A stretch of DNA of 44,303 bases from Candidatus Aquidulcis sp. (GTDB lineage: Bacteria; Chloroflexota; Anaerolineae; Anaerolineales; UBA4823), in the NCBI GenBank assembly GCA_020723385.1, contig DYIZ01000031.1, positions 1-44,303 on the forward strand, given 5' to 3'. Shown here in pieces: positions 15,198 to 23,165 of the stretch (positions are counted from its first letter, which is position 1; each line of letters opens with the position of its first letter). A program made the translations under genes and the position numbers. The notes under the pieces are model-generated. The model saw nothing but the letters and a program-made list of their open reading frames with translations, was not told where the DNA came from and did no database searches.

Positions 15198-15203
15198 TAT
15201 AAT
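15198..15203 (+). promoter_or_regulatory. Candidate -10 box for the FG-GAP protein gene
   Basis: A perfect TATAAT preceded directly by TG, about 120 nt upstream of the start codon at 15326. No convincing -35 hexamer is seen 16-18 bp upstream. The stretch 15068-15325 holds no other recognisable feature; it is AT-rich. Confidence 0.4.
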
Positions 15204-15325
15204 ATAGGGGTAGGTTAACCATTGGAATATCGGAGTCGCCATTCACTTACCGTGAGTGAACTGTAGTGGGGTAATCATAAAACGTGCGGGAAATTAACTT
15301 TGAGTTTTCTTGTTGGAGGGCCGCC

Positions 15326-17854
15326 ATGATTTCACGAGGATTATCTATTCTAAAACATCGATATCTGTTTCTCTTGGAACTTGTTTGTTTGTCGCTGTTA
15401 ATTTTTCTTGTCGTATCAAGCCAGTTCACACCATCGGTCTCGTCGGCCAATGCTAAACAATTAACCAATTATTCCAATGGCTGGCAGAGTACAAACCCTA
15501 AAGATAGTCGCCTGCCAGTACTTCAGAATATCGAGCCCAAAAACTTGTCTATCGGTTTCTTCAATCTCCCATCTACGCCATCTTGGATTACAGAAGGCGA
15601 TCAGGATGGAGCATGGTATGGCGGTTATCTGGGAAATGCAGGGGATATCAATGGCGATGGTTATGATGATATCATCGTTGGAGCGCCCCTCTATGATAAT
15701 AGTGAAACGGACGAAGGACGCGTCTTTGTCTATTTTGGCTCAGCAGCGGGGTTGAGCGCACTTCCTGACTGGACAGCCGAAGGCAACCAGGCTGGCGCTC
15801 GCTTCAGCAGTCATCATGGTTCAATAGGTGATGTTAATGGCTATCGCTATGATGATGTGTTTATTGGGGCAACTATGTATGACAATGGCCAGACTGACGA
15901 AGGGCGCGTTTATGGGTATTATGGCTCCCCAACCGGATTAAACCTGACTCCTGACTGGATTATTGAGAGCAATCAAGCTTATTCGTACTTCGGTTCTTGT
16001 GTGAGTGGCGCCGGGGACGTCAACAGTGATGGTTTTGATGATGTGATAGTAAGTGCAGACTACTATGATAATGGCCAAACAAACGAAGGAAAAGTGTTTA
16101 TCTATTATGGATCGGCAACGGGTCTAGATACAATCCCTGCCTGGACGGCTGAGGGCAATCAAACAAATGCTTATTTAGGAGCACCATGCGGAACGGCAGG
16201 CGATGTTAACGGTGACGGCTACGATGACATCTTCGCAAGTTCTTACCAATTTGACAATGGTCAGGTTAATGAGGGTCGCGTCTTCGTATATTATGGTTCA
16301 GCAATAGGTCCAAGTTTAACCGCGGACTGGGTAGCTGATGGTGATCAGGATTATGCAGACTTCGGTTATTGGACAGGTACCGCAGGAGATGTCAATGCTG
16401 ATGATTACGATGATTTGATCATAGGTGCTCTCTATTTTGATAGCGGCCAAACAGATGAGGGGAAAGTTTTTGTCTACTATGGATCAGCTACGGGATTGAA
16501 TGGCACAGCAAATTGGATGGCGGAGGGCGATCAGGCAGGCGCCAAGTTTGGATCTGCGGGGTTAACAGCAGGTGATGTGAATGGAGACGGTTCCGCAGAT
16601 ATCATTATTGGAGCATACCAATACGATAGCGACCACGTAAATGGAGGCCAAGCCTTTTTATTCTATGGTTCAACGGCCGGATTAAGTACAACTGCCGATT
16701 GGATTGTCGAGGGCGATCAGGATTATGCCGAATTCGGTCTCAGATCACAGACAGCAGGTGATATCAATGGTGACGGTCTTGATGATGTCCTCACCGGTGC
16801 GCGTCTTTTCGATAACGGCCAAACCGACGAAGGGCGCGCGTATGCCTACTATAGCGTGAGTCAAGCTACTGCAACACCCACATCAACCAGCACTACGAAC
16901 GCGACTCCCACCGAAACCCCAACAGGCACTACAACCGCTACACCCACAGAAACCCTGACCACTGATACCCCGACCCCCACTGCCACATCAACCGCGACCG
17001 CATCTGACACGCCCACACCAACCCTAACCACATCTCCATCATCAACACCAACCTCCACATCAACAGGATCTTCGACACCTACTTCTACCCCAACGGCTAC
17101 TCCAACTTTCATCCCGACTCCGACCCCAACCGGCACCCCCACACCGACTGCAACTGCCACAACTACCCCTAACCCAACATCCACCGTGTCTCCCACCCCG
17201 ACACGAACTAGCTGCGTTCCACTCGCTGGGCCGGTTATTTACACGAGCGATTTTGAAGGCCCAGTAGAACTTGAATGGTCGCACAATTCGACGGACATCA
17301 CCCCCAGCGGACGCAGATTCCTCGGCCAATTCAATACCGACGCTGTACAACTGACTCTCCTGTGCCTACCGCTGCACACGACCGTCTCTATCTCGTTCGA
17401 CTTGTACCTGATCCGCTCATGGGATGGCAACCAGGAGATATTCTCTGGCTCAGGCGCTTTGATCGGACCGGATATTTGGGATTTTCGCATCGCAGGCGAT
17501 CCTGCCAGCCTGCACACCACCTTTACTCATTGGTCAAATTATCGTCAGGCTTATCCAGATACATTTCCAGGTGGAGAAAACCCCGCCTGTTCTGGCGCGG
17601 ACGAAAACAACACCTTAGGATATTATTTCTTCGATGACCCAATGGACTCGGTCTACCAACTGAGTTTTACCCTGCCTCACACCTCCGAAACACTGGTACT
17701 GGAGTTCTCAGCATCAGGCTTACAAGATATTACTGATGAAAGTTGGGGATTGGACAATATCCGGGTTACGGTCCAAGCGAACAATTACAACCTTTACTTG
17801 CCAATGATCATTAGCCAAGGTCAGACCGCGGTAAACAAGATAAATAAACGCTGA
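15326..17854 (+). CDS. Exported FG-GAP beta-propeller protein with Thr/Pro linker
   Basis: 842 aa from the ATG at 15326 (GGAGG upstream). A long hydrophobic N-terminal segment (about residues 15-35) serves as signal or anchor. Seven FG-GAP repeats with GD(V/I)NGDGYDDxxxGA calcium-binding loops (about 100-515) should form an integrin-alpha-like seven-bladed propeller. Then comes a Thr/Pro/Ser linker of about 110 residues (515-628), typical of a glycosylated stalk, and a beta-rich C-terminal domain with four cysteines. The protein ends in NYNLYLPMII plus 13 residues, the tail shared with three other exported proteins here. Surface adhesion or ligand binding is inferred. The gene is AT-richer than the flanking operons. 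Confidence 0.85.
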   Translation: MISRGLSILKHRYLFLLELVCLSLLIFLVVSSQFTPSVSSANAKQLTNYSNGWQSTNPKDSRLPVLQNIEPKNLSIGFFNLPSTPSWITEGDQDGAWYGGYLGNAGDINGDGYDDIIVGAPLYDNSETDEGRVFVYFGSAAGLSALPDWTAEGNQAGARFSSHHGSIGDVNGYRYDDVFIGATMYDNGQTDEGRVYGYYGSPTGLNLTPDWIIESNQAYSYFGSCVSGAGDVNSDGFDDVIVSADYYDNGQTNEGKVFIYYGSATGLDTIPAWTAEGNQTNAYLGAPCGTAGDVNGDGYDDIFASSYQFDNGQVNEGRVFVYYGSAIGPSLTADWVADGDQDYADFGYWTGTAGDVNADDYDDLIIGALYFDSGQTDEGKVFVYYGSATGLNGTANWMAEGDQAGAKFGSAGLTAGDVNGDGSADIIIGAYQYDSDHVNGGQAFLFYGSTAGLSTTADWIVEGDQDYAEFGLRSQTAGDINGDGLDDVLTGARLFDNGQTDEGRAYAYYSVSQATATPTSTSTTNATPTETPTGTTTATPTETLTTDTPTPTATSTATASDTPTPTLTTSPSSTPTSTSTGSSTPTSTPTATPTFIPTPTPTGTPTPTATATTTPNPTSTVSPTPTRTSCVPLAGPVIYTSDFEGPVELEWSHNSTDITPSGRRFLGQFNTDAVQLTLLCLPLHTTVSISFDLYLIRSWDGNQEIFSGSGALIGPDIWDFRIAGDPASLHTTFTHWSNYRQAYPDTFPGGENPACSGADENNTLGYYFFDDPMDSVYQLSFTLPHTSETLVLEFSASGLQDITDESWGLDNIRVTVQANNYNLYLPMIISQGQTAVNKINKR

Positions 17855-17957
17855 CTCAGCACCTTGTCAAATTGTTGCTCAAATCCCTTGACCCCGCCAT
17901 CTGCTACAAATCCTGCTTAGACGTGTTCGACAATGGGTTGCCAGCACTTGCTCCAAA

Positions 17958-18743
17958 GTGGGCGGTCAGATTCCCTTCTTACATGGTCGCCCCTACAGCC
18001 CTTCTTCCCGAGCGGGCACAGGCTCTGGCGTGGGCGATGAGATCAGCGCCGGGGTTATGTACACTCCCTGGCCGACTGCCTCCGTCAACCTAACAGCCGA
18101 ATTCCAGGCTGGTTTGCGCCAGATGAACCAGCCGGTAAATGGAGCGTTGGCTATTGCTATGCCTGATGCGGGGCCGAGCCTGCCAGCCCGGGCTATGGAG
18201 CTGATTTCCCCTACCTACTTCCGCGCTTCATTCAAGTCTTTGTTCGATATGCTGCTCACAGGCCAATCGGATATGCCTTACGCAACCGAGTTAACCATCG
18301 GAAACGAGAATATCAAGCTGGCCGACGGGTCGCTCAGCTACGAGAAAAATTTCCAAAGCCGGAGCCAGGAGCTTGTGAATCAGAGCGCCCGGCAATACGT
18401 AAACGCCGCAAGTGTGTATTCGCTGAATCAGTTTACCCGGCTCGACCCGCAATTCGAACAATGGCTGGAGGCCTTTATCGTTCGCATGCAAGCTGACGGC
18501 GTGACGGTGATCTTCTACCTGCCGCCCTACCACCCGTATGTATATGACCGCCTGATCGCATCCGAGCAGTACCGCATCATCGAATCGGCTCAAACCTACT
18601 TCACCAGGTTGGCCAACGAAAAACAAGTGCTGCTCCTGGGATCTTATAATCCACAAGACGTTGGCTGCGAAGAAACGGAGTTCTACGATGGGATGCACGC
18701 TAAGTACACCTGCATCGTCAAGGTTTTCCAACCACTCCGGTAG
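17958..18743 (+). pseudogene. C-terminal remnant of an SGNH-hydrolase-like (AlgJ/DltD-like) protein
   Basis: From about 18100 the frame gives credible protein: LISPTYFRASFKSLFD, a charged linker, QFEQWLEAFIVRMQADGVTVIFYLPPYHP and a final EFYDGMHAKYTCIVKVF. The last motif is the Asp-x-x-His end of an SGNH fold. This pattern (SPxYFxxSxKxL, YLPPYHP, DGMH) is that of membrane-linked SGNH proteins near polysaccharide-modifying enzymes. The N-terminal GxSR nucleophile block and the membrane helix are absent. Codons between 17892 and 18056 look random, and neighbouring frames hold unrelated fragments. It is most likely a truncated gene; expression from the GTG at 17958 or ATG at 18057 lacks a ribosome site. 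Confidence 0.5.
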
Positions 18744-18836
18744 TAATCGGCAGGATGGAGTACACCTTTATCTTCCACACCTAACCTACTTCTCATATAA
18801 TTACGCTGAAAACTCTATTCCCAGCGGTATTTTACG

Positions 18837-20582
18837 ATGACGATTTTCTTTTCTGATCCCAAAGAAGAACCTTTTGGCCAACTTTCTAACCACGCTGTAG
18901 GGTGGTTTCAGCTTGATGGCGTTTTATGGAAAACTGTTGAACATTACTTTCAGGCGCTGAAATTAGTTGACACGCCTTACTTCGAAGAAATTCGTAATGC
19001 TAAAACAGCCGAAGAAGCTATCCAGATAGCTGCATTCCATCAGGATGCCTGCCGTCTGGATTGGGGAGAGATCCAGGATATTGTGATGTGGCGGCTGTTG
19101 TTGTTCAAATTTCAGTGTTTCGATTTTCGACCTGTTTTGCTCAAAACTGGCAGCGAGCTACTCGTCGCGAACATTCCAGACCCTTATTGGGGAGTCGGCC
19201 CGGATGGAACTGGGGAAAACCGCCTGGGGCAGTTGTTGATGGAAATTCGTGAGATCGTCCGTCAGCGGTTGGAGGATAACGCTGCATGCCAATGTCCTCA
19301 CGAAGAAGCTGTCAAGATGGGGAAGGTGTGTGTCCATTTTCTGGAAAATCAAAATCAACGCTATCAACAGGATTCTTGTCGAATTTTTTCCGGACATGGG
19401 TTCGATTTCATCTTCGCTTGTTCGAAATGTGCATCATTACCTGCAGACGATTTATCCAAAAATTTGCGCATTGTGTGCGGTGATTGCTTGGATTATCTTA
19501 CTTCTTCCAGTATGCCAGCAAAGGTAGTCGGATTGCCCGAGTTCTCGCAACGGAATGCCAGGTTATCCATGGTGCATCAAGAGCAGGACGATATCCCTAC
19601 GCCGCTGCCAGCGCCTATTTTGGACATTCAGCCGGTCACAGCAAACGCAGGGAATGTGTGGGTAGCGCTCACAGCCGATAAAAAGCTCTGGCAACTGGAT
19701 TTTGAGCGCAGGTCTGTATCTTGTCTGATTGAGTTGCCGGAAAGCTCCCTGGATTTTTCTAAAAAGATAACCCTTCACCTGTCACGATCAGCGCGTTTTG
19801 CAGCGGTGGTCAATACACGCGGACAAAACGGCTTGGCAGTTGATCTTTCAGTGAAGAAAGTGATCATGCTTCTGGACCGTGGTAATTATAGAATTGAACA
19901 TAGCAATTTTTCAACGGCGTTTTTTGATTTCGACAACCAAACCTGGCTGGTCCACGCGACGAATTGGAATCGCCTGGATATTTCCAACCCTCAAAATGGC
20001 GAGCTTGCCACGTGGCGGATTTCTCCTGTTTACAAGCAGGGCGAAAAGCTCCCCGAACATTACCTGGACTACTTCCATTGCGGATTACGCATTTCGCCGG
20101 ATCAATCCTGGATTGTGGACAACGGATGGGTGTGGTCTCCATTTGGAAGTATCCTGACCTGGAATTTACCTCGTTGGCTCATAGATAATGTTTGGGAGTC
20201 AGAAGATGGCCCGACTAAAAAGGTATTGTGTTCAAGGCACTATTATTGGGATGGCCCTTTATGTTGGATTGACAATCATACCCTGGCTGTATGGGGTTAT
20301 GGCGATGATGAAAGTCTTCTGGTCCCGGCAGTTAGGATATTCGATGTACTGACTGGGGAAGAAACCCGTTGGTTTGCCGGCCCAACGGGGGAGCTTGTTT
20401 TCGACCATTACCTGTTCTCTTTCGATCAGGAACACGGACTGGCTGTATGGGATGTCCAAACCGGCGAGCGGTTGTATCACGAGCCTGATTTCTGTCCAAC
20501 CGGGTATCACCCGGGAGCCAAAACCTTCCTCACGGTTTTGCCGGAGGGCAAATTCCGCGTCAGTCGGCTGGTGGGAATCTGA
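18837..20582 (+). CDS. NADAR-domain protein fused to a zinc-ribbon-like segment and a beta-propeller-like region
   Basis: 581 aa. Residues 1-150 are a NADAR (YbiA-like) domain: FFSDPKEEPFGQLSNH, VEHYFQALK and a C-terminal YWGVGPDGTGENRLGQLLM block. NADAR enzymes cleave N-glycosidic bonds; known members process riboflavin intermediates or remove ADP-ribose from guanosine as DarT-type antitoxins. Residues 150-225 contain CxC, C, CSKC and CGDC, a likely zinc ribbon. The rest (about 240-581) repeats W..D..tG-like strands and aromatic-Asp pairs as in WD40-like propellers. No signal peptide, so cytoplasmic. I do not know this architecture. The 3' end overlaps the convergent hydrolase gene by 23 nt. 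The ATG at 18837 has no strong ribosome site. Confidence 0.8.
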   Translation: MTIFFSDPKEEPFGQLSNHAVGWFQLDGVLWKTVEHYFQALKLVDTPYFEEIRNAKTAEEAIQIAAFHQDACRLDWGEIQDIVMWRLLLFKFQCFDFRPVLLKTGSELLVANIPDPYWGVGPDGTGENRLGQLLMEIREIVRQRLEDNAACQCPHEEAVKMGKVCVHFLENQNQRYQQDSCRIFSGHGFDFIFACSKCASLPADDLSKNLRIVCGDCLDYLTSSSMPAKVVGLPEFSQRNARLSMVHQEQDDIPTPLPAPILDIQPVTANAGNVWVALTADKKLWQLDFERRSVSCLIELPESSLDFSKKITLHLSRSARFAAVVNTRGQNGLAVDLSVKKVIMLLDRGNYRIEHSNFSTAFFDFDNQTWLVHATNWNRLDISNPQNGELATWRISPVYKQGEKLPEHYLDYFHCGLRISPDQSWIVDNGWVWSPFGSILTWNLPRWLIDNVWESEDGPTKKVLCSRHYYWDGPLCWIDNHTLAVWGYGDDESLLVPAVRIFDVLTGEETRWFAGPTGELVFDHYLFSFDQEHGLAVWDVQTGERLYHEPDFCPTGYHPGAKTFLTVLPEGKFRVSRLVGI

Positions 20583-22857
20583 ATCCAACATCATCCAGCA
20601 CCACCACGCCTGACGGGGTCCGGTCGAAAATAAAGCGCAGCGTGGCAAGCTGGGCCGGGTCGAAAGCAGGGTTGGCGGCGACGAATGCCGACAGGGGGAA
20701 TTCAAAATCCTGGAAGACGATTTCACCGTTGGATGCCGGTATGCTCATCCAGGAGACTTTGGTAATGATCCCCTCGATTTGTGGCTGCAGGTAGGCGAAG
20801 CTGCTCAATGGCAGGCGGGCGACCGCACCCTGGCGATCCACCACTTCGATGGTCAAATCTATCGGTTCATGGTTAGCCTGCCAGTCTTTCGCATCTTCCG
20901 TCGGCGGCTCGTTTGCGTCGGCTAGTGAGAACACCAGGGTGTCGCTGGGACTCAATTGGAGAGCGCCTTCGGGCAGCGCGATTTCATAAGCGGCAGTGCC
21001 CTCAGCGGTTCCAGAATCCCAGCCCAGGAAGGCTGCATTCGTATTCAAGTCGCCCCCTTTCAATCTGACCAATTGCTCTCTCCAGAGAGTGAGATTCTCG
21101 CTTCGCTGAGTCCCACCCGCCAGGGTGGCGGTGGCCACGTTGATATCCTCTTCGTAGGTGCTGACCATACGGGTAGCTGAATCCTCGTACTGGTTCAGGT
21201 AAATCGTATCTGGGAGCCAGCCATTGGCAGTGCGGTAGTCGCGGAAAAGAGGCAGATAGCCGGTTTGCCCGCGCAAGGTGGCCTCCAGGAAAGCGCTGAT
21301 GTAGACTTTGGCGATCTGTTCCTGTTCCTCGGGGGGCATCAACTGTGTCAGATTGAACAAGCGCATACCCGGTTCGATGCCGTCTTTACGCCCCCAGGTT
21401 GTGTTGAATTGGCCGTGATTGGCGCCGTAGATATACAGACCGGCTTTGACCCAAAACTGTCCATCGTCGAAGCGGACGCGTTCGTACTGCCGGGCGCCCA
21501 CAAAACTGGACACATCCATATCGTGTACGCCGTGCAGGATGAAATAATTGACGTTTTCCAGCGGCGTCGGCTGATCGGTTGGCTGGTATTGACCGTCTAC
21601 CGGCGCAATGGCCACAATCGAACGGATGGCAAAGTTGTAGTCGAAGGCCAGTGTGGCATCATCGGGGTAATACGGCAGGTTATTGAATGCCGCAGCAACC
21701 GCCACCGCCTCGCCGCCGCGCGAATGGCCGGTGAGGGCGATGCTGCCCATGTCCACTTTTTGGTAGAACGGGTTGCCGGGGGTGGCATTCCAGCCCTTCC
21801 AGACTTTCAGGTGTTCCAATAACAGCCAGCCACGGGCGTCACTTTCTTCTTTAAGCCCGTTGATCAGGACCAAATCGGATGCGACGGAGAGATTCAAGAA
21901 ATTCTCGTCCACTGAGGTCACGATATACCCCCGGCTGGCGAGCAGCTCGCCCAGGTAGGCGTAGCCGGGATCGGAGTAATCTTCCATCAAATGATTGCCG
22001 TGCACGATCAACACCAGCGGGAAGGGGCCAGCCCCCTCGGGGAACCAGACACGCCCATTGAGCGGCATCACCTCCGGCCCAAAGCCCCAGTAATTCTTCC
22101 GCAACCCCGACCATCCTTTCACCAATTTCGATCCGTCTGCTGGCGTCGTAACCAAGTCAACATCCGCCCCGTATTCCGGCCGGTGATGATCCTGCCCGCT
22201 GCCATAGAACAGGGTCTGCACGGCGTAGCTGCCTGGCTGCGAGGGATCGGCAAGTGCAAGCGGGACAACGGCCGCGCCGGCTTGAGAGGCCGCATTCACC
22301 GGCTGCGTGACTGGCTTGCCATCCGTTAGAAGCCAATAGCCACCACCACCCAGCCCTACCACCCCCACCAACAGAGCGGCCCCGATCATGAAACGCTGGG
22401 CTTTGGCGGCCGATTTCCAACCGCCACGCGCGATGACCCATACGGCCGCTCCAAGCAAGGAAGATATGATGACAATTGCCAGGGCGACAACCAGAAAACC
22501 AACATTCAACATAAAGAAGGAAAGAAACAGTAGAAAGAACGCGCCGACCAGGGTTGCATTGTAAGAAGCCGGTATGCTGCCTCGGAGGCGTTGCAACAGC
22601 AGGACCAGACCCACGATGATAAGGGATATCGCCAGCAAAGCCAGGAAACCTATGCCAAAAGTTATCCAGCCCGCGGCTGCAAAAGCATTGTAGCTTGTAA
22701 CAAGCAAGAACAAGACGGCGGCAAAGATCACTCCCCAAGTTGCGCCGCGCCAGGCGCGCCGCCCAGGGGTGACGGCGCGCACAGCTCGCCGAATACCGTT
22801 TGACAGGCGTCTGAACAATCCGGGGTGTTGAGTTTTTGGATAAGTGGTTTGATCCAT
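20560..22857 (-). CDS. Membrane-anchored alpha/beta hydrolase (chlorophyllase/PAF-acetylhydrolase-like)
   Basis: 765 aa from the ATG at 22857 (GAAGGAG 5 nt upstream). Several hydrophobic helices occupy about residues 37-190. An alpha/beta hydrolase domain follows (about 255-540) with oxyanion strand LVLIVHGNHL, nucleophile elbow TGHSRGGE (Ser near 380) and a candidate catalytic His in YGANHGQFN. The layout resembles chlorophyllase/PAF-acetylhydrolase-type dienelactone-hydrolase relatives. A C-terminal beta-rich domain (about 560-765), possibly carbohydrate-binding-like, completes it. The catalytic part is probably extracytoplasmic. The gene is convergent with the NADAR gene and overlaps it at the stop codons. 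It is separated from the giant gene upstream by a strong hairpin. Confidence 0.8.
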   Translation of the reverse strand: MDQTTYPKTQHPGLFRRLSNGIRRAVRAVTPGRRAWRGATWGVIFAAVLFLLVTSYNAFAAAGWITFGIGFLALLAISLIIVGLVLLLQRLRGSIPASYNATLVGAFFLLFLSFFMLNVGFLVVALAIVIISSLLGAAVWVIARGGWKSAAKAQRFMIGAALLVGVVGLGGGGYWLLTDGKPVTQPVNAASQAGAAVVPLALADPSQPGSYAVQTLFYGSGQDHHRPEYGADVDLVTTPADGSKLVKGWSGLRKNYWGFGPEVMPLNGRVWFPEGAGPFPLVLIVHGNHLMEDYSDPGYAYLGELLASRGYIVTSVDENFLNLSVASDLVLINGLKEESDARGWLLLEHLKVWKGWNATPGNPFYQKVDMGSIALTGHSRGGEAVAVAAAFNNLPYYPDDATLAFDYNFAIRSIVAIAPVDGQYQPTDQPTPLENVNYFILHGVHDMDVSSFVGARQYERVRFDDGQFWVKAGLYIYGANHGQFNTTWGRKDGIEPGMRLFNLTQLMPPEEQEQIAKVYISAFLEATLRGQTGYLPLFRDYRTANGWLPDTIYLNQYEDSATRMVSTYEEDINVATATLAGGTQRSENLTLWREQLVRLKGGDLNTNAAFLGWDSGTAEGTAAYEIALPEGALQLSPSDTLVFSLADANEPPTEDAKDWQANHEPIDLTIEVVDRQGAVARLPLSSFAYLQPQIEGIITKVSWMSIPASNGEIVFQDFEFPLSAFVAANPAFDPAQLATLRFIFDRTPSGVVVLDDVGFRFPPAD

Positions 22858-23007
22858 GAGAACTCCTTCGGGGCAGGGGATTACTTTGTATACGCACAAG
22901 GATAAGAGATGGTCGCAATGTATTACCTCAGCGAGAAATTCCAGACCATGTTGGAAGCCGGCCAGGCCGCATCCTATGTGTCATAAAAGTGGATGGACAG
23001 CCCTAAA

Positions 23008-23064
23008 AGAACCCGATGGGGCCGCCTGAGCAACTTGGCTGAGGCTCGGCCGCCATCGGGTTCT
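23008..23064 (-). terminator. Large hairpin terminator after the giant gene
   Basis: AGAACCCGATGG (23008-23019) pairs perfectly with CCATCGGGTTCT (23053-23064). The stem continues with GGCCG/CGGCC after one bulge, then CCTGAGC/GCTGAGG with one mismatch, closing a 6-nt loop. In the minus direction a short T run follows (TTTTAGGG), so it most likely ends the transcript of the giant gene, whose stop is at 23166. The remaining 22858-23165 spacer shows no gene; possible promoter hexamers for the 22857 gene are poor. Confidence 0.7.
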
Positions 23065-23165
23065 GATTCAAGGGTTATCGTTTGACCAGGGGAAATATAT
23101 AGGAATTCCCAGCCATGTTTGCAGCCGCCTGAAACAGGAGACACACGGCTGGATTGCCAACTGCG

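Noticed and set aside
15068-15283. Possible continuation of the HEPN gene
   Set aside because: All frames are closed by stops and no RxxxxH RNase motif or later helices could be found.
16861-17196. Minus-strand ORF of Val/Gly/Asp dipeptides
   Set aside because: It is the antisense of the Thr/Pro linker of the FG-GAP gene and has only low-complexity sequence.
22916-22986. Short plus-strand frame beginning MYYLSEKFQTMLEAGQ
   Set aside because: Only 22 codons, no ribosome site and no recognised family.
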